Part shown: positions 34,908-43,720 of the stretch, one piece after another
Position numbering within the stretch: the stretch's first letter is position 1
Layout: each line of letters begins with the position of its first letter
Origin: Bacteroidota bacterium
GTDB taxonomy: Bacteria > Bacteroidota > Bacteroidia > Bacteroidales > Paludibacteraceae
DNA: 64,000 bases
Reading direction: 5' to 3'
Assembly: GCA_021779195.1 (NCBI GenBank)
Contig: JAJYBB010000015.1
Span: forward strand, 20,251 to 84,250
The notes under the pieces: model-generated
What the model was told of the DNA's origin: nothing
Database searches by the model: none
What the model saw: only the letters and a program-made list of their open reading frames with translations
Translations under genes and position numbers: made by a program

Positions 34908-35966
34908 TTATCCGGAGATATATTTTCCAAACGGTATTTTATTGATTGCTCCTACGATGGACAGAGTGATGATCAGGCATAATAAGGAAGTGAACGGAAT
35001 GCCGATTATGGGGTTGATAAAATTCCAACGAATATTGAAATTATCCAATAAATTGAGAATCAACACATGTCCCAGAAATATCCCGTAACTGTACCGACAA
35101 ATCAGAGTACGAATCCGACCTAAAATTGGTAATCGAATATCTTTGTTCTTAAAATATAAAAATAACCCAGTTGCATAAAGAAAAATATTAGGACTAAGCG
35201 GTTCGTAAAATATAGAGCTATACTGATTACTGAAATAATGGTCCAAATAAGTTCCCAATACGGTAATGATTATTCCAACACTCATTAATATAATCGCTAA
35301 TCGGTTTGTTTTTAATTGATTATCATTTTTTACAATAACTGTAAGATAATAACCCAATATTAAATAACCTAAGAATCCACTAAAATAGGAAAGATCTACA
35401 TCGGGCTTCAGATTTTCGACATAAGGAAGATTAAAAATTAACGTAAACAGCCAGATAAATAAAAAATACCGAATTTCAGTTGGTTTACTGTTTCGAATCC
35501 ATTTACCGATAATCGGTACGAAAAGGTATAATCCGAAAATCATGTAAATGTACCAAAAATGAAGTGAGCTGCCGTCTCTTAAACTGATTAAAACAATTCG
35601 CAGGGTTTCAGTTACCGACAGTTTCAAATCAGCATTATCACCGTAGGCAAAAGAATAAATTATGTATAGACAACTCCAGAATAAAAATGGGAATATCAGA
35701 CGAACGATCCGTTTTTTCAGGTAGATATCCAATAGTTCATTTTTGGGTAATAACAATGCTCCAGACAGCATCACAAAAATCGGGACGCTGAAACGGGAAA
35801 AGCTATCGAAAATATTTCCTATCCAAAAAGTATAGTCCGAAATTGTACCCGATGACGGAACATAATCCGATGAAACATGGATGAAAATTACGCCAATGGT
35901 TGCAATAACTCTTAAATTGTCGTACCAGGCGGTATTGTTGATGGGTTTACTGATTGGTGTTGTCAT
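34908..35966 (-). CDS. Membrane acyltransferase of the OafA/YrhL (acyltransferase 3) family
   Basis: A 352-residue integral membrane protein with about ten hydrophobic segments. It begins with WYDNLRVIATIGVIFIHVSSDY, where the Arg and His near the first helix fit the acyltransferase 3 family. Further motifs are RFSVPIFVMLSGALLL and FWYIYMIFGLYLFVP. Such proteins O-acetylate surface glycans or peptidoglycan; the substrate is unknown. It appears to stand alone between the rha unit and the terminator of the carboxylase genes. Confidence 0.85.
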   Translation of the reverse strand: MTTPISKPINNTAWYDNLRVIATIGVIFIHVSSDYVPSSGTISDYTFWIGNIFDSFSRFSVPIFVMLSGALLLPKNELLDIYLKKRIVRLIFPFLFWSCLYIIYSFAYGDNADLKLSVTETLRIVLISLRDGSSLHFWYIYMIFGLYLFVPIIGKWIRNSKPTEIRYFLFIWLFTLIFNLPYVENLKPDVDLSYFSGFLGYLILGYYLTVIVKNDNQLKTNRLAIILMSVGIIITVLGTYLDHYFSNQYSSIFYEPLSPNIFLYATGLFLYFKNKDIRLPILGRIRTLICRYSYGIFLGHVLILNLLDNFNIRWNFINPIIGIPFTSLLCLIITLSIVGAINKIPFGKYISG

Positions 35967-35980
35967 TTCGTTTAAAATAA

Positions 35981-36041
35981 AAAAAAACTATGGTATCCAT
36001 AACGTAAAAATTTTTTTACGCCTGTTCACCATAGTTTTTTT
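35981..36041 (-). terminator. Nested hairpin terminator after the biotin carrier gene
   Basis: A7 CTATGGT and ACCATAG T7 arms enclose a second small stem (CGTAAAAA/TTTTTACG). It lies 19 bases past the carrier stop and ends the carboxyltransferase unit on the minus strand. Confidence 0.7.
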
Positions 36042-36059
36042 ATTTATTCAGTGAATTGA

Positions 36060-36392
36060 TCATTCGATGACTTCTTCCAATTCAATCATAAGTTCATCTT
36101 TGGGTATTTTCACGCCAATTTTCACATTAATTTTTTTGATACGTGCTGTAAAAGGCATTTGAATCCGATTTTGCATTTTCATTGCTTCAAGGATTAAAAG
36201 AGGCTCACCTTCTTTAATGATTTGACCTTCTTTTACAAAAATACTTAAAACGGTTCCAGGAATGATCGATTGAATTTCGAACGGACTCGGATTATTCCAT
36301 ATTTTGCGATTCATGTATTTTTTGGTAAGCAGTGTTTTATATTTTCTTGCTGTTACGGCAAAATCTACATATTCAGGATTATCTATCGGCAT
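36060..36392 (-). CDS. Biotin carboxyl carrier protein
   Basis: A 110-residue carrier whose biotin-accepting Lys72 lies in the EAMKMQN motif. The N-terminal 35 residues lack the Ala/Pro-rich linker seen in many carriers. It follows the carboxyltransferase gene by about 100 bases and ends before a terminator. It presumably shuttles carboxybiotin to that enzyme as part of an acyl-CoA carboxylase or decarboxylase used in propionate metabolism. Confidence 0.88.
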   Translation of the reverse strand: MPIDNPEYVDFAVTARKYKTLLTKKYMNRKIWNNPSPFEIQSIIPGTVLSIFVKEGQIIKEGEPLLILEAMKMQNRIQMPFTARIKKINVKIGVKIPKDELMIELEEVIE

Positions 36393-36498
36393 AATTAAAA
36401 ATATTTAATTTCAAATTCATATTTGAGTTTATCCTTTCGATTAAGGGGAAAAACGTTGCATATTTAAAATAAAAAATAGTAGTATGGAATTCCATGAA

Positions 36499-38043
36499 TC
36501 AAAATGGAGGAATTCCATGCTTTTTAGCCGGACGATAATCGTCTTTGTTTTGAGAAACTTCGAGCGCGTGAAGCAACATGTCGAGTGTTTCAGAAGGTTC
36601 GATAACTGCATCGATATAGCCTTTTGAAGCAGCCACAAAGGGATTAGCAAATTTTTCAACATATTCTTTCACTTTTTGTTGACGCATGGCATCTTCATCC
36701 TCTGCTTCCATAATTTCTTTTCTGAAAATAATATTGGCAGCACCTTCAGGACCCATTACGGCAATCTCGGCGCTTGGCCATGCCATCATAAAATCGGCGC
36801 CCAAATGGCGTGAATTCATGGCAATATAACCTCCGCCATACGCTTTACGCAAAATTACGGTGATTTTTGGAACGGTTGCTTCTGAATAAGCATAAAGCAT
36901 TTTAGCTCCATGACGAATTACACCGGCATGTTCCTGATCAACACCAGGCAAATATCCCGGCATATCTTCCAATGTGATTATTGGTATATTAAATGCATCA
37001 CAGAAACGAATAAATCGAGCTGCTTTATCCGAAGCATCACAATCAAGAACTCCGGCAAGATAAAGAGGTTGATTAGCTACAAAACCCACAGTTTCGCCAC
37101 TTAATCGACCGAAACCAATAACAATATTGGCCGCCCATAACTCATGTACTTCTAAAAATTTGGAATCATCTACTAGTGCCAGAATTACATCGCGAACATC
37201 ATAAGGTTGCTTTGGATCGGCAGGGATAATATCGTCAATTTTTTTACTGAATTTGGGTTTTTTAGGAGTAATACGTTTTGCTTTGACCTGATTGCTATGC
37301 GGAATCATATCAATTAAATCCTTTATCTGCTGGAAGCATTCCAATTCACTTTGTGCATAAAAATGGGCATTCCCAGTAATTTCAGCATGTACACGTGCAC
37401 CACCCAGATCTTCCTGAGAAATTTTTTCGCCTAAAACGGTTTCGATCACATTGGGTCCGGTGATAAACATTTTGGAGATATTTTCGACAACGAAAACAAA
37501 ATCAGTCAAAGCAGGTGAATATACGGCACCTCCAGCGCAAGGTCCTAAAATAACCGAAATTTGAGGAATTACGCCTGAAGCCAACGTATTGCGATAAAAA
37601 ATTTCTCCATATCCGGCTAAAGCCCCGATACCTTCCTGAATTCGAGCACCACCCGAGTCATTAATTCCAATACAGGGCATTTTCATTCGCAGTGCATGAT
37701 CCATAATTTTAGTGATTTTCCGGGCATGCTTCAATCCCAATGAACCTCCCATTACGGTGAAATCCTGTGCATAAATACATACCGGAGCACCACTGATAGT
37801 TCCTGTACCGGTAATCACACCATCGCCGGCAAGTTCCTTGCCTTCCATGCCGAAGTTCCGTTCTTCGTGTTCGACGAACATGTCATATTCGTGAAACGAA
37901 CCGGCATCCAACAACGCAAGAATACGATCGCGGGCAGTCATTTTTCCCATTGCCATTTGTTTTTGGATGGCTTTTTCGCCTCCTCCTTTTTCAACAATGG
38001 CTTTTTTCTGTCGTAAGGCAAGAATGTTTTTCTTTAAAGTCAT
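36499..38043 (-). CDS. mmdA: Acyl-CoA carboxyltransferase (propionyl-/methylmalonyl-CoA type)
   Basis: A 514-residue two-domain carboxyltransferase that moves CO2 between biotin and propionyl-CoA/methylmalonyl-CoA. Visible features are the N-terminal MTARDRILALLDAGSFHE and GVITGTGTISGAPVCIYAQDFTVMGGSLG. They also include the oxyanion segments SGGARIQEGIGALAGYGEIF and GPCAGGAVYSPALTDF, and the C-terminal LEDMPGYLPGVDQEHAGVIRHGAKM. In Bacteroidota such genes serve the methylmalonyl-CoA route to propionate. Beta and gamma membrane subunits of a sodium-pump decarboxylase are not adjacent, so the exact complex type is open. Confidence 0.88.
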   Translation of the reverse strand: MTLKKNILALRQKKAIVEKGGGEKAIQKQMAMGKMTARDRILALLDAGSFHEYDMFVEHEERNFGMEGKELAGDGVITGTGTISGAPVCIYAQDFTVMGGSLGLKHARKITKIMDHALRMKMPCIGINDSGGARIQEGIGALAGYGEIFYRNTLASGVIPQISVILGPCAGGAVYSPALTDFVFVVENISKMFITGPNVIETVLGEKISQEDLGGARVHAEITGNAHFYAQSELECFQQIKDLIDMIPHSNQVKAKRITPKKPKFSKKIDDIIPADPKQPYDVRDVILALVDDSKFLEVHELWAANIVIGFGRLSGETVGFVANQPLYLAGVLDCDASDKAARFIRFCDAFNIPIITLEDMPGYLPGVDQEHAGVIRHGAKMLYAYSEATVPKITVILRKAYGGGYIAMNSRHLGADFMMAWPSAEIAVMGPEGAANIIFRKEIMEAEDEDAMRQQKVKEYVEKFANPFVAASKGYIDAVIEPSETLDMLLHALEVSQNKDDYRPAKKHGIPPF

Positions 38044-38082
38044 AAGAAATTGATTTAATTAAACTTAAAAAAATATAGACTT

Positions 38083-38136
38083 CGACAAAACATGATTTTG
38101 TCGGGCACAAAAATAACACTTTTATTGTTAAAGTGT
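38083..38136 (-). promoter_or_regulatory. mmdA promoter flanked by two inverted repeats
   Basis: TATTTTTG on the minus strand (38108-38115) fits the -7 element. Downstream in gene direction CGACAAAA/TTTTGTCG (38083-38103) is a perfect 8-base inverted repeat. On the other side ACACTTT/AAAGTGT (38116-38136) is a perfect 7-base one. Together they look like a controlled promoter region. Confidence 0.4.
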
Positions 38137-38234
38137 GCAATTTTAGGAACGGTTACAATTCCGATGACATTAAGTAATTGATGTTCAAATAAAGAGATAG
38201 AAAAAAATTAAAGAAAAATTTCTTTAAAAGTATT

Positions 38235-38525
38235 TCAACCAAAAATAATGTCGTCAATTATTTCAAAACCGACCTGATGATTGAGTGATTTAACAATTTC
38301 AGCCCGCGATAAAAATAAATCATGTCGAAGTACTGCGGAAGTTATCGTAACATATAAAACCCTTTTTTTGATACTGAGAGTTGAAGTGTATTGCATAATG
38401 TTATTTCCTAAAACCAATGGCCAGGCATCTATCAATCGCTTTTCGTACAAAGGTTTATCCAATTTTTGTTGTTTTAAAAATTGATTGATTACATCGCGTA
38501 ATTGTTCTGTATTTTTTTTTCGCAC
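38235..38525 (-). CDS. DUF721/DciA-like protein
   Basis: A small basic protein of 97 residues. It contains the DUF721 pattern (LRDVINQFLKQQKLDK, WPLVLGNNIMQYTSTLSIKKRVLYVTITSAVLRHDLFLSRAEIVKSLN). Some members help load replicative helicase, but a role here is inferred from family only. A longer frame starts with ATG at 38588 and would overlap the glucosaminidase gene by 35 bases. A GTG start at 38525, giving MRKKNTEQLRD, matches homologues better and removes the overlap, so it is chosen. It lies 28 bases after the glucosaminidase stop, so both are probably co-transcribed. Confidence 0.75.
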   Translation of the reverse strand: MRKKNTEQLRDVINQFLKQQKLDKPLYEKRLIDAWPLVLGNNIMQYTSTLSIKKRVLYVTITSAVLRHDLFLSRAEIVKSLNHQVGFEIIDDIIFG

Positions 38526-38553
38526 GGTAGGTAGAGGTTTACAATCAATTAAA

Positions 38554-39492
38554 TTAACGTAATTTGAGAACTTGTCCCACTTGAGCACCTTCGGTATAGG
38601 ACATTCGATTCATATCATATAAACTTTTAGTTTGAATACCATAATTCTGAGCGATGTTGTGCATGGTTTCGCCAGCCTCAACAATATGGGTGGCAATGGT
38701 TTTATCGGCTTTTTGTCTCTTTTTTGAAAGATATACTACATCTCCGTTCTGTAGCGGAGTATCGGCACTTACTTCATTAAATTCACGCAACCGTTTTTCC
38801 TTAATATTGAAAATATCGGCAATAACAGCATAAGAATCACCTGGTAATGCATTAATACATCGCACTTTATTAATTTTATAAACTTGATGATCGGGGATAG
38901 CCTGGATGGTACCCATATTCCCGAAAGAATAATTATCAGGTACTGAATTGTTATTTTTATTGTTATCGGCATAATTTAATCCCAGATCAAATCGATGCAA
39001 ATTATAATTTTCAATAATTGAAATTAGTTTATAAGCATAGGAAGGATCAGTTGCATAGCCCGCTTTTTTAAGTCCAAATGCCCATGATTCATAATCGGTT
39101 GGCTTCAGATTAAATAAAAAAGCATAGCGTTTCCGTGTTTTTAAGAAATTAACATGATCTTCATAAGAATCGATTGCTCGATCGTATTTTCGAAAGCAAT
39201 CTCCTTTAATATCGTCATCATGATAAACTTTTGGACCTGTCCAGTCGCTACATTTAATCCCAAAATGATTATTGGACATCCGTGTCAATTCACTTTCACC
39301 TGCACCCGATTCAAGTAATCCTTGCGCCAGAATGATACTGGCTGGTATACCGTGTTCTTTTTGTTGCTTTTCGGCAATTTCATGATATTGACTTATATAT
39401 AAAAGGTAAGATTTCTGAAGTGATTGCGCACCGGCCAACATGGTAATTGACAAAAATATGAGCAGAAACCGAAACGAAAAATTTAAATTCAT
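38554..39492 (-). CDS. Exported glucosaminidase with LysM domains
   Basis: A 312-residue peptidoglycan hydrolase. A signal peptide (to about residue 22, AGAQS) is followed by a GH73-type glucosaminidase domain (about 35-165). Its catalytic-region Glu lies in AQGLLESGAGESELTRMSNNHFGIKC, with YRAIDSYEDHV-like elements later. The C-terminus (about 205-312) carries two LysM repeats (PGDSYAVIADIFNIKEKRLREFN and EAGETMHNIAQNYGIQTKSLYDMN). It acts in the periplasm on glycan strands. A -7 element lies 29 bases upstream, in a divergent promoter region shared with cdd. Confidence 0.88.
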   Translation of the reverse strand: MNLNFSFRFLLIFLSITMLAGAQSLQKSYLLYISQYHEIAEKQQKEHGIPASIILAQGLLESGAGESELTRMSNNHFGIKCSDWTGPKVYHDDDIKGDCFRKYDRAIDSYEDHVNFLKTRKRYAFLFNLKPTDYESWAFGLKKAGYATDPSYAYKLISIIENYNLHRFDLGLNYADNNKNNNSVPDNYSFGNMGTIQAIPDHQVYKINKVRCINALPGDSYAVIADIFNIKEKRLREFNEVSADTPLQNGDVVYLSKKRQKADKTIATHIVEAGETMHNIAQNYGIQTKSLYDMNRMSYTEGAQVGQVLKLR

Positions 39493-39520
39493 AAGATCAG
39501 TACTATACTTTATTTTGCTA

Positions 39521-39591
39521 CAAAATTAAAACTATTTCGATTAATCAACGGGTTTAATTAGATAATTTTATATTTTTGCAGCCCGTTGATT
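39521..39591. promoter_or_regulatory. Divergent promoter region of the glucosaminidase and cdd genes with inverted repeat
   Basis: Minus-strand TAATTTTG (39521-39528) fits the glucosaminidase -7 element. Plus-strand TATTTTTG (39571-39578) fits that of cdd. Between and beyond them AATCAACGGG (39543-39552) and CCCGTTGATT (39582-39591) are a perfect 10-base inverted repeat, and a partial third copy AATCAACG lies at 39611-39618. Confidence 0.5.
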
Positions 39592-39648
39592 ATTTTTGAC
39601 AAAATTTTAAAATCAACGAATTTTTCAAATAATTAAATTTTTTCGTTC

Positions 39649-40131
39649 ATGCAACAGAAAATAATTGAGACAAAAGTTGGAGTTTTTAATTTTGATGAAT
39701 TAAATTTTGAATACCAACAACTTATTAAAACAGCCAAGGAACAAGTGTATAAAGCATACGCACCCTATTCGGGTTTTCAGGTTGGTGCTTCGGTTCTTTT
39801 AGAGAACGGCGAAATTTTAGGAGGAAGCAATCAAGAAAATTCTGCTTATCCCTCCGGGCTCTGTGCCGAACGGGTAGTCATGTTTTATGCTAATGCTCAG
39901 TATCCTGATATTGCCGTACGTGCCTTAGCAATAGCTGCATTTACGCATGGAAAATTTTTAAAAGATCCTGTTACCCCCTGTGGTTCGTGCAGGCAAGTTT
40001 TGCTTGAAACTGAAACCAGATTCGAAAATAACATTACAATTCTACTTTATGGTACAGAGCAGGTATACGTACTAGAAAATGTAAAACAATTATTGCCATT
40101 ATGTTTTGAAAAGAGCAGTTTGAATGGTTAA
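39649..40131 (+). CDS. cdd: Cytidine deaminase
   Basis: Deaminates cytidine and deoxycytidine for pyrimidine salvage. The 160-residue tetrameric-type enzyme has the zinc-site SGLCAERVVMFYA (Cys-Ala-Glu) and PCGSCRQVL (two Cys), and the substrate loop YAPYSGFQVGASVLLENGEI. Length is that of small homotetrameric deaminases plus a short N-terminal extension. It is transcribed alone on the plus strand, divergent from the glucosaminidase gene. Confidence 0.94.
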   Translation: MQQKIIETKVGVFNFDELNFEYQQLIKTAKEQVYKAYAPYSGFQVGASVLLENGEILGGSNQENSAYPSGLCAERVVMFYANAQYPDIAVRALAIAAFTHGKFLKDPVTPCGSCRQVLLETETRFENNITILLYGTEQVYVLENVKQLLPLCFEKSSLNG

Positions 40132-40261
40132 ACTATTTATATTTCCTATTTATTTCCTAAAAATTTGTATCTGTCAAAAAATATATATAACTTGCGAACG
40201 CAATGTAAAAAATTAAATAATGAGCCGTTGCATTAAATTTTTTGATCAGAAATTATGAATT

Positions 40262-40648
40262 ATGAATAAAACGTTATTTACTCTTGAATATCCTTTAAAA
40301 TCTGCATCAATCAACATATTGTGGAACTTGATCAGTACACCAATGGGACTTTCCGAGTGGTTTGCCGATGGGATAACAGTGAAAGATGATCGTGAATTCA
40401 CTTTTTTGTGGGAAAAAAATGAAGAAACTGCTTTTTTAATCGAATCAAAACAAAATGTCAGCATACGTTTTCAGTGGGAAGAAGATACAAATACCGATTA
40501 TTTTTTTGAAATTCGCATAGTTGTTTTTGAAGTTACCGGCGATTTATCGTTATTAATAACCGACTTTGCCGAACCGGATGAAAAAGCAGATGCAATCTTT
40601 TTGTGGAATCATTTAATCGAAATTTTATGTAGAAAAGCAGGAATGTAA
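40262..40648 (+). CDS. START-like (SRPBCC) domain protein
   Basis: A 128-residue cytoplasmic protein. It has the pattern of Bacteroidota START-like domain proteins: an N-terminal strand (KTLFTLEYPLK), a STPMGLSEWFADG helix-loop, then strands such as SIRFQWEED and DLSLLITDFAEPDEK, and a C-terminal helix. Related proteins bind small hydrophobic ligands, but no function is known here. It is followed by a terminator. Confidence 0.75.
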   Translation: MNKTLFTLEYPLKSASINILWNLISTPMGLSEWFADGITVKDDREFTFLWEKNEETAFLIESKQNVSIRFQWEEDTNTDYFFEIRIVVFEVTGDLSLLITDFAEPDEKADAIFLWNHLIEILCRKAGM

Positions 40649-40672
40649 CTGTTTTTGAATAAATTATATTTT

Positions 40673-40710
40673 AAAGTCATTCCGGATTTTCCGTTGAATG
40701 GCTTTTTTTT
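40673..40710 (+). terminator. Terminator after the START-like gene
   Basis: AAAGTCATTCCGG and CCG-TT-GAATGGCTTT form a stem with a two-base bulge and a 5-base loop, followed by T8. It lies 25 bases past the stop codon. Confidence 0.6.
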
Positions 40711-40842
40711 GTTTACGAAATTATATTTTCCCCCATTTTCTTAAATTTAATTTCAGTTGTTTATTTACAGGATATTTCTTAAATTTGTCAAACTAAAACC
40801 CATTTTCGGATTTTAGAAAATTGATTATTGAACTTTTTGCAG

Positions 40843-40850
40843 TAATTTTG
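40843..40850 (+). promoter_or_regulatory. Putative -7 element of the LptF/G-type gene
   Basis: TAATTTTG, 20 bases before the start codon. A TTGA 18 bases upstream (40821-40824) may be the -33 part. Confidence 0.4.
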
Positions 40851-40870
40851 TTGCACTTAAAAAAATCGGC

Positions 40871-42358
40871 ATGTTTCGACTTAAAAAAATTGATATTTAT
40901 CTATTAAAAAGGTTCTTTTCACTATTTTTGATGACATTTTTGATCGTCATTTTTATCCTCTTAATGCAATTCTTGTGGAAACACTTTGCTGAATTAGTTG
41001 GAAAAGGAATTGGTATTTCGGTAATTGCAGAATTTTTTGAATATTCCGTTTTTTCGCTGGTTCCTATGGCTTTACCATTAGCCATTTTACTTGCTTCACT
41101 TATGACTTTTGGAAATTTGGGCGAAAATTTTGAACTCACGGCTATGAAAGCAGCCGGCATTTCTCTTTTCAGAATTATACGCCCACTGATCATTCTCATT
41201 TCTTTTGTCAGTGTAGGAGCTTTTTTCTTTTCAAACGATGTACTTCCAAAAGCTCAAACCAAACTTTGGACATTAATACTTTCACTTCGCCAAAAATCGC
41301 CTGAACTTGATATTCCGGTTGGTGAATTTTATTCAGGAATAAACGGCGTAAATCTTTACGTTAGAAGCAAAAAAGATCATTTGATGAAAGACTTAATGAT
41401 TTACGATTTTTCTGGTGGTTTTGAAAATGCTACAGTTATGGTGGCCGATTCCGGTCGTGTTCAGTTCACTGCCGACAAAAAATACCTCTTACTTTCGCTT
41501 TACAGCGGTGAAAGTTTTGAAAACCTTAAGAATCAGCAAATCAGCAATTCGCCTACCAGTATTCCATATCGAAGAGAAACATTTGCTTCGAAAGAAATTT
41601 TACTTGATTTCGATTCCGAATTCAACCGTTTCGATGAATCGATACTCAAAGATCAACATGTGAGTAAAAACATGAAAGAACTCACCCAATCCATTGACTC
41701 AGTGAGTAAAATTGCTGATGCTCGCAGCTTCACACAAGCGAGGGAAATGATTCAAATGCACTATTTAGATCGTGAAGAAAATTATGGACGAAAACTAATT
41801 CCTGATAAAGCAAAAAACGACAAAATTAAATATAATGCCGATTCACTCTTTCTTTCGTTGAATCAGCAACAAATGATTCAAGCCACAAACAGAGCCATTG
41901 ATAGGGCAAAATCGATGAAAGACTTAATTGACTATAACAAGATGATGCTCGACGATGCAGTGAATTATGTATTGCGACATGAAATTGAGCGACATCGCAA
42001 ATTTACACTTTCATTTGCCTGTCTAATATTTTTCTTTATTGGGGCACCGTTGGGGGCAATTATCCGAAAAGGTGGATTAGGGATGCCTGTTGTAATTTCT
42101 GTAGTGTTGTTCATTATTTATTACATCATCGACAATACTGGTTACAAAATGGCACGTGAAGGTATGTGGCCTTCATTTGAAGGTATGTGGCTCAGCTCGG
42201 CGGTTTTACTACCTATTGGCATATTTTTAACATACAAAGCCGTTGTTGATGCCATGCTGTTTAATCCTGAACATTACAGAAAAATATGGAATATAGGGAA
42301 ACGATTCATATACAAGATATTGAACATTTCGACAGATAGTATTGTTGATGAAGAATAA
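40871..42358 (+). CDS. LptF/LptG-family permease
   Basis: Inner-membrane part of the lipopolysaccharide export ABC transporter (YjgP/YjgQ family), 495 residues. Three N-terminal helices (about 10-125) include DIYLLKRFFSLFLMTFLIVIFILLMQFLWKH. A periplasmic jellyroll-like region follows (about 130-370). Three C-terminal helices (about 375-470) include FFIGAPLGAIIRKGGLGMPVVISVVLFIIYYIID. It is longer than E. coli LptF because of an insert in the periplasmic part. Whether it acts as LptF or LptG cannot be decided. ribBA follows after 92 bases. Confidence 0.85.
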   Translation: MFRLKKIDIYLLKRFFSLFLMTFLIVIFILLMQFLWKHFAELVGKGIGISVIAEFFEYSVFSLVPMALPLAILLASLMTFGNLGENFELTAMKAAGISLFRIIRPLIILISFVSVGAFFFSNDVLPKAQTKLWTLILSLRQKSPELDIPVGEFYSGINGVNLYVRSKKDHLMKDLMIYDFSGGFENATVMVADSGRVQFTADKKYLLLSLYSGESFENLKNQQISNSPTSIPYRRETFASKEILLDFDSEFNRFDESILKDQHVSKNMKELTQSIDSVSKIADARSFTQAREMIQMHYLDREENYGRKLIPDKAKNDKIKYNADSLFLSLNQQQMIQATNRAIDRAKSMKDLIDYNKMMLDDAVNYVLRHEIERHRKFTLSFACLIFFFIGAPLGAIIRKGGLGMPVVISVVLFIIYYIIDNTGYKMAREGMWPSFEGMWLSSAVLLPIGIFLTYKAVVDAMLFNPEHYRKIWNIGKRFIYKILNISTDSIVDEE

Positions 42359-42450
42359 AATCAAAAATAAAAACCAAGCCATTTCTAAATCCTAACGAGA
42401 AAGTAAATCAAATAAACTATTGAATTTCAATAGTATAAATTAAAATAATA

Positions 42451-43686
42451 ATGAAAACTAAATTAGATAAAATTAACGAGGCTTTAGATGATATAAATGC
42501 AGGAAAATTTGTAATCGTTGTTGATGACGAAGATCGTGAAAACGAAGGAGATTTTGTATGTGCTGCCGAGAAAATTACACCCGAAATGGTAAATTTCATG
42601 ATTACTGAAGGTCGTGGCGTAGTATGTGCTGCTCTGACCGAGGAACGTTGCGATGAATTAGATTTAAATCTGCAGGTTGAAGTCAATACTTCAATTCATT
42701 CCACACCTTTCACCGTTAGTGTAGATAAATTAGAAGGTTGCACAACAGGAGTTTCGGCAGCTGATAGGGCAGCAACTTTTTTAGCCCTGACCGACACTAC
42801 TTCTACCCCTGATTCTTTTGGACGTCCGGGACATGTGTTTCCACTTCGTGCGCGCTCAAAAGGTGTGATTCGTCGTGCTGGGCACACCGAAGCAGCAGTT
42901 GATTTAGCTCGTTTAGCCGGTTTATATCCTGCCGGAGCCTTGATTGAAATTATGAATGAAGATGGCACGATGGCACGATTGCCTCAACTATTTAAAATTG
43001 CCGAAAAATTCAACCTAAAAGTAATTTCAATTGAAGAATTGATCGCTTATCGATTGCGCAGCGAATCGTTAGTCGAAAAAGGAGTAAAAGTACAATTACC
43101 AACAAAATATGGTTATTTTCAATTAATCCCCTTTCGGCAGATTTCAAATGGATTAGAACACGTGGCACTGATAAAAGGCGAATGGAAAGAAGATGAACCG
43201 GTTTTGGTACGTGTTCATTCTTCCTGTATTACCGGTGATATTTTCGGTTCAATGCGATGTGAGTGTGGAGAACAATTGCATAAAGCCATGGAAATGATTG
43301 AAAAAGAGGGAAAAGGTGCACTCGTCTACATGAATCAGGAAGGCAGGGGAATCGGATTGATGAATAAAATTAAAGCCTATAAACTGCAAGAAGAAGGATT
43401 AGATACGGTTGATGCCAACATTCATCTTGGCTTTAATCCCGATGAACGCGATTATGGCGTTGGAGCCCAGATCTTACGCGAAATTGGAATCAGTAAAATA
43501 CGTTTAATGTCGAATAACCCTGTTAAACGTATTGGTTTAGAGGCTTATGGATTATCAATAATCGAAAATGTACCCATCGAAGTGGAACCCAATCAATATA
43601 ATAAATTCTACATGGAAACCAAAAAATTGCGCATGGGTCATGATTTGAAATATGTGAAAGAAAATCGGAAAGATCAACAGAAATGA
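42451..43686 (+). CDS. ribBA: Bifunctional riboflavin synthesis enzyme (DHBP synthase/GTP cyclohydrolase II)
   Basis: Catalyses two entry steps of riboflavin synthesis. The N-terminal half (to about 205) has the DHBP synthase site [14 protein letters not shown] and [17 protein letters not shown]. The C-terminal half is GTP cyclohydrolase II with the zinc Cys cluster [18 protein letters not shown] and [16 protein letters not shown]. The 411-residue length is the normal fusion size. There is no riboswitch-like structure in the short leader. Confidence 0.95.
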   Translation: MKTKLDKINEALDDINAGKFVIVVDDEDRENEGDFVCAAEKITPEMVNFMITEGRGVVCAALTEERCDELDLNLQVEVNTSIHSTPFTVSVDKLEGCTTGVSAADRAATFLALTDTTSTPDSFGRPGHVFPLRARSKGVIRRAGHTEAAVDLARLAGLYPAGALIEIMNEDGTMARLPQLFKIAEKFNLKVISIEELIAYRLRSESLVEKGVKVQLPTKYGYFQLIPFRQISNGLEHVALIKGEWKEDEPVLVRVHSSCITGDIFGSMRCECGEQLHKAMEMIEKEGKGALVYMNQEGRGIGLMNKIKAYKLQEEGLDTVDANIHLGFNPDERDYGVGAQILREIGISKIRLMSNNPVKRIGLEAYGLSIIENVPIEVEPNQYNKFYMETKKLRMGHDLKYVKENRKDQQK

Positions 43687-43720
43687 CTTAAAACCAAAAA
43701 TTATACATTTTGATCAAGAA

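Noticed and set aside
42359..42450. FMN riboswitch before ribBA
   Set aside because: The leader is too short and lacks the conserved multi-stem sequence.
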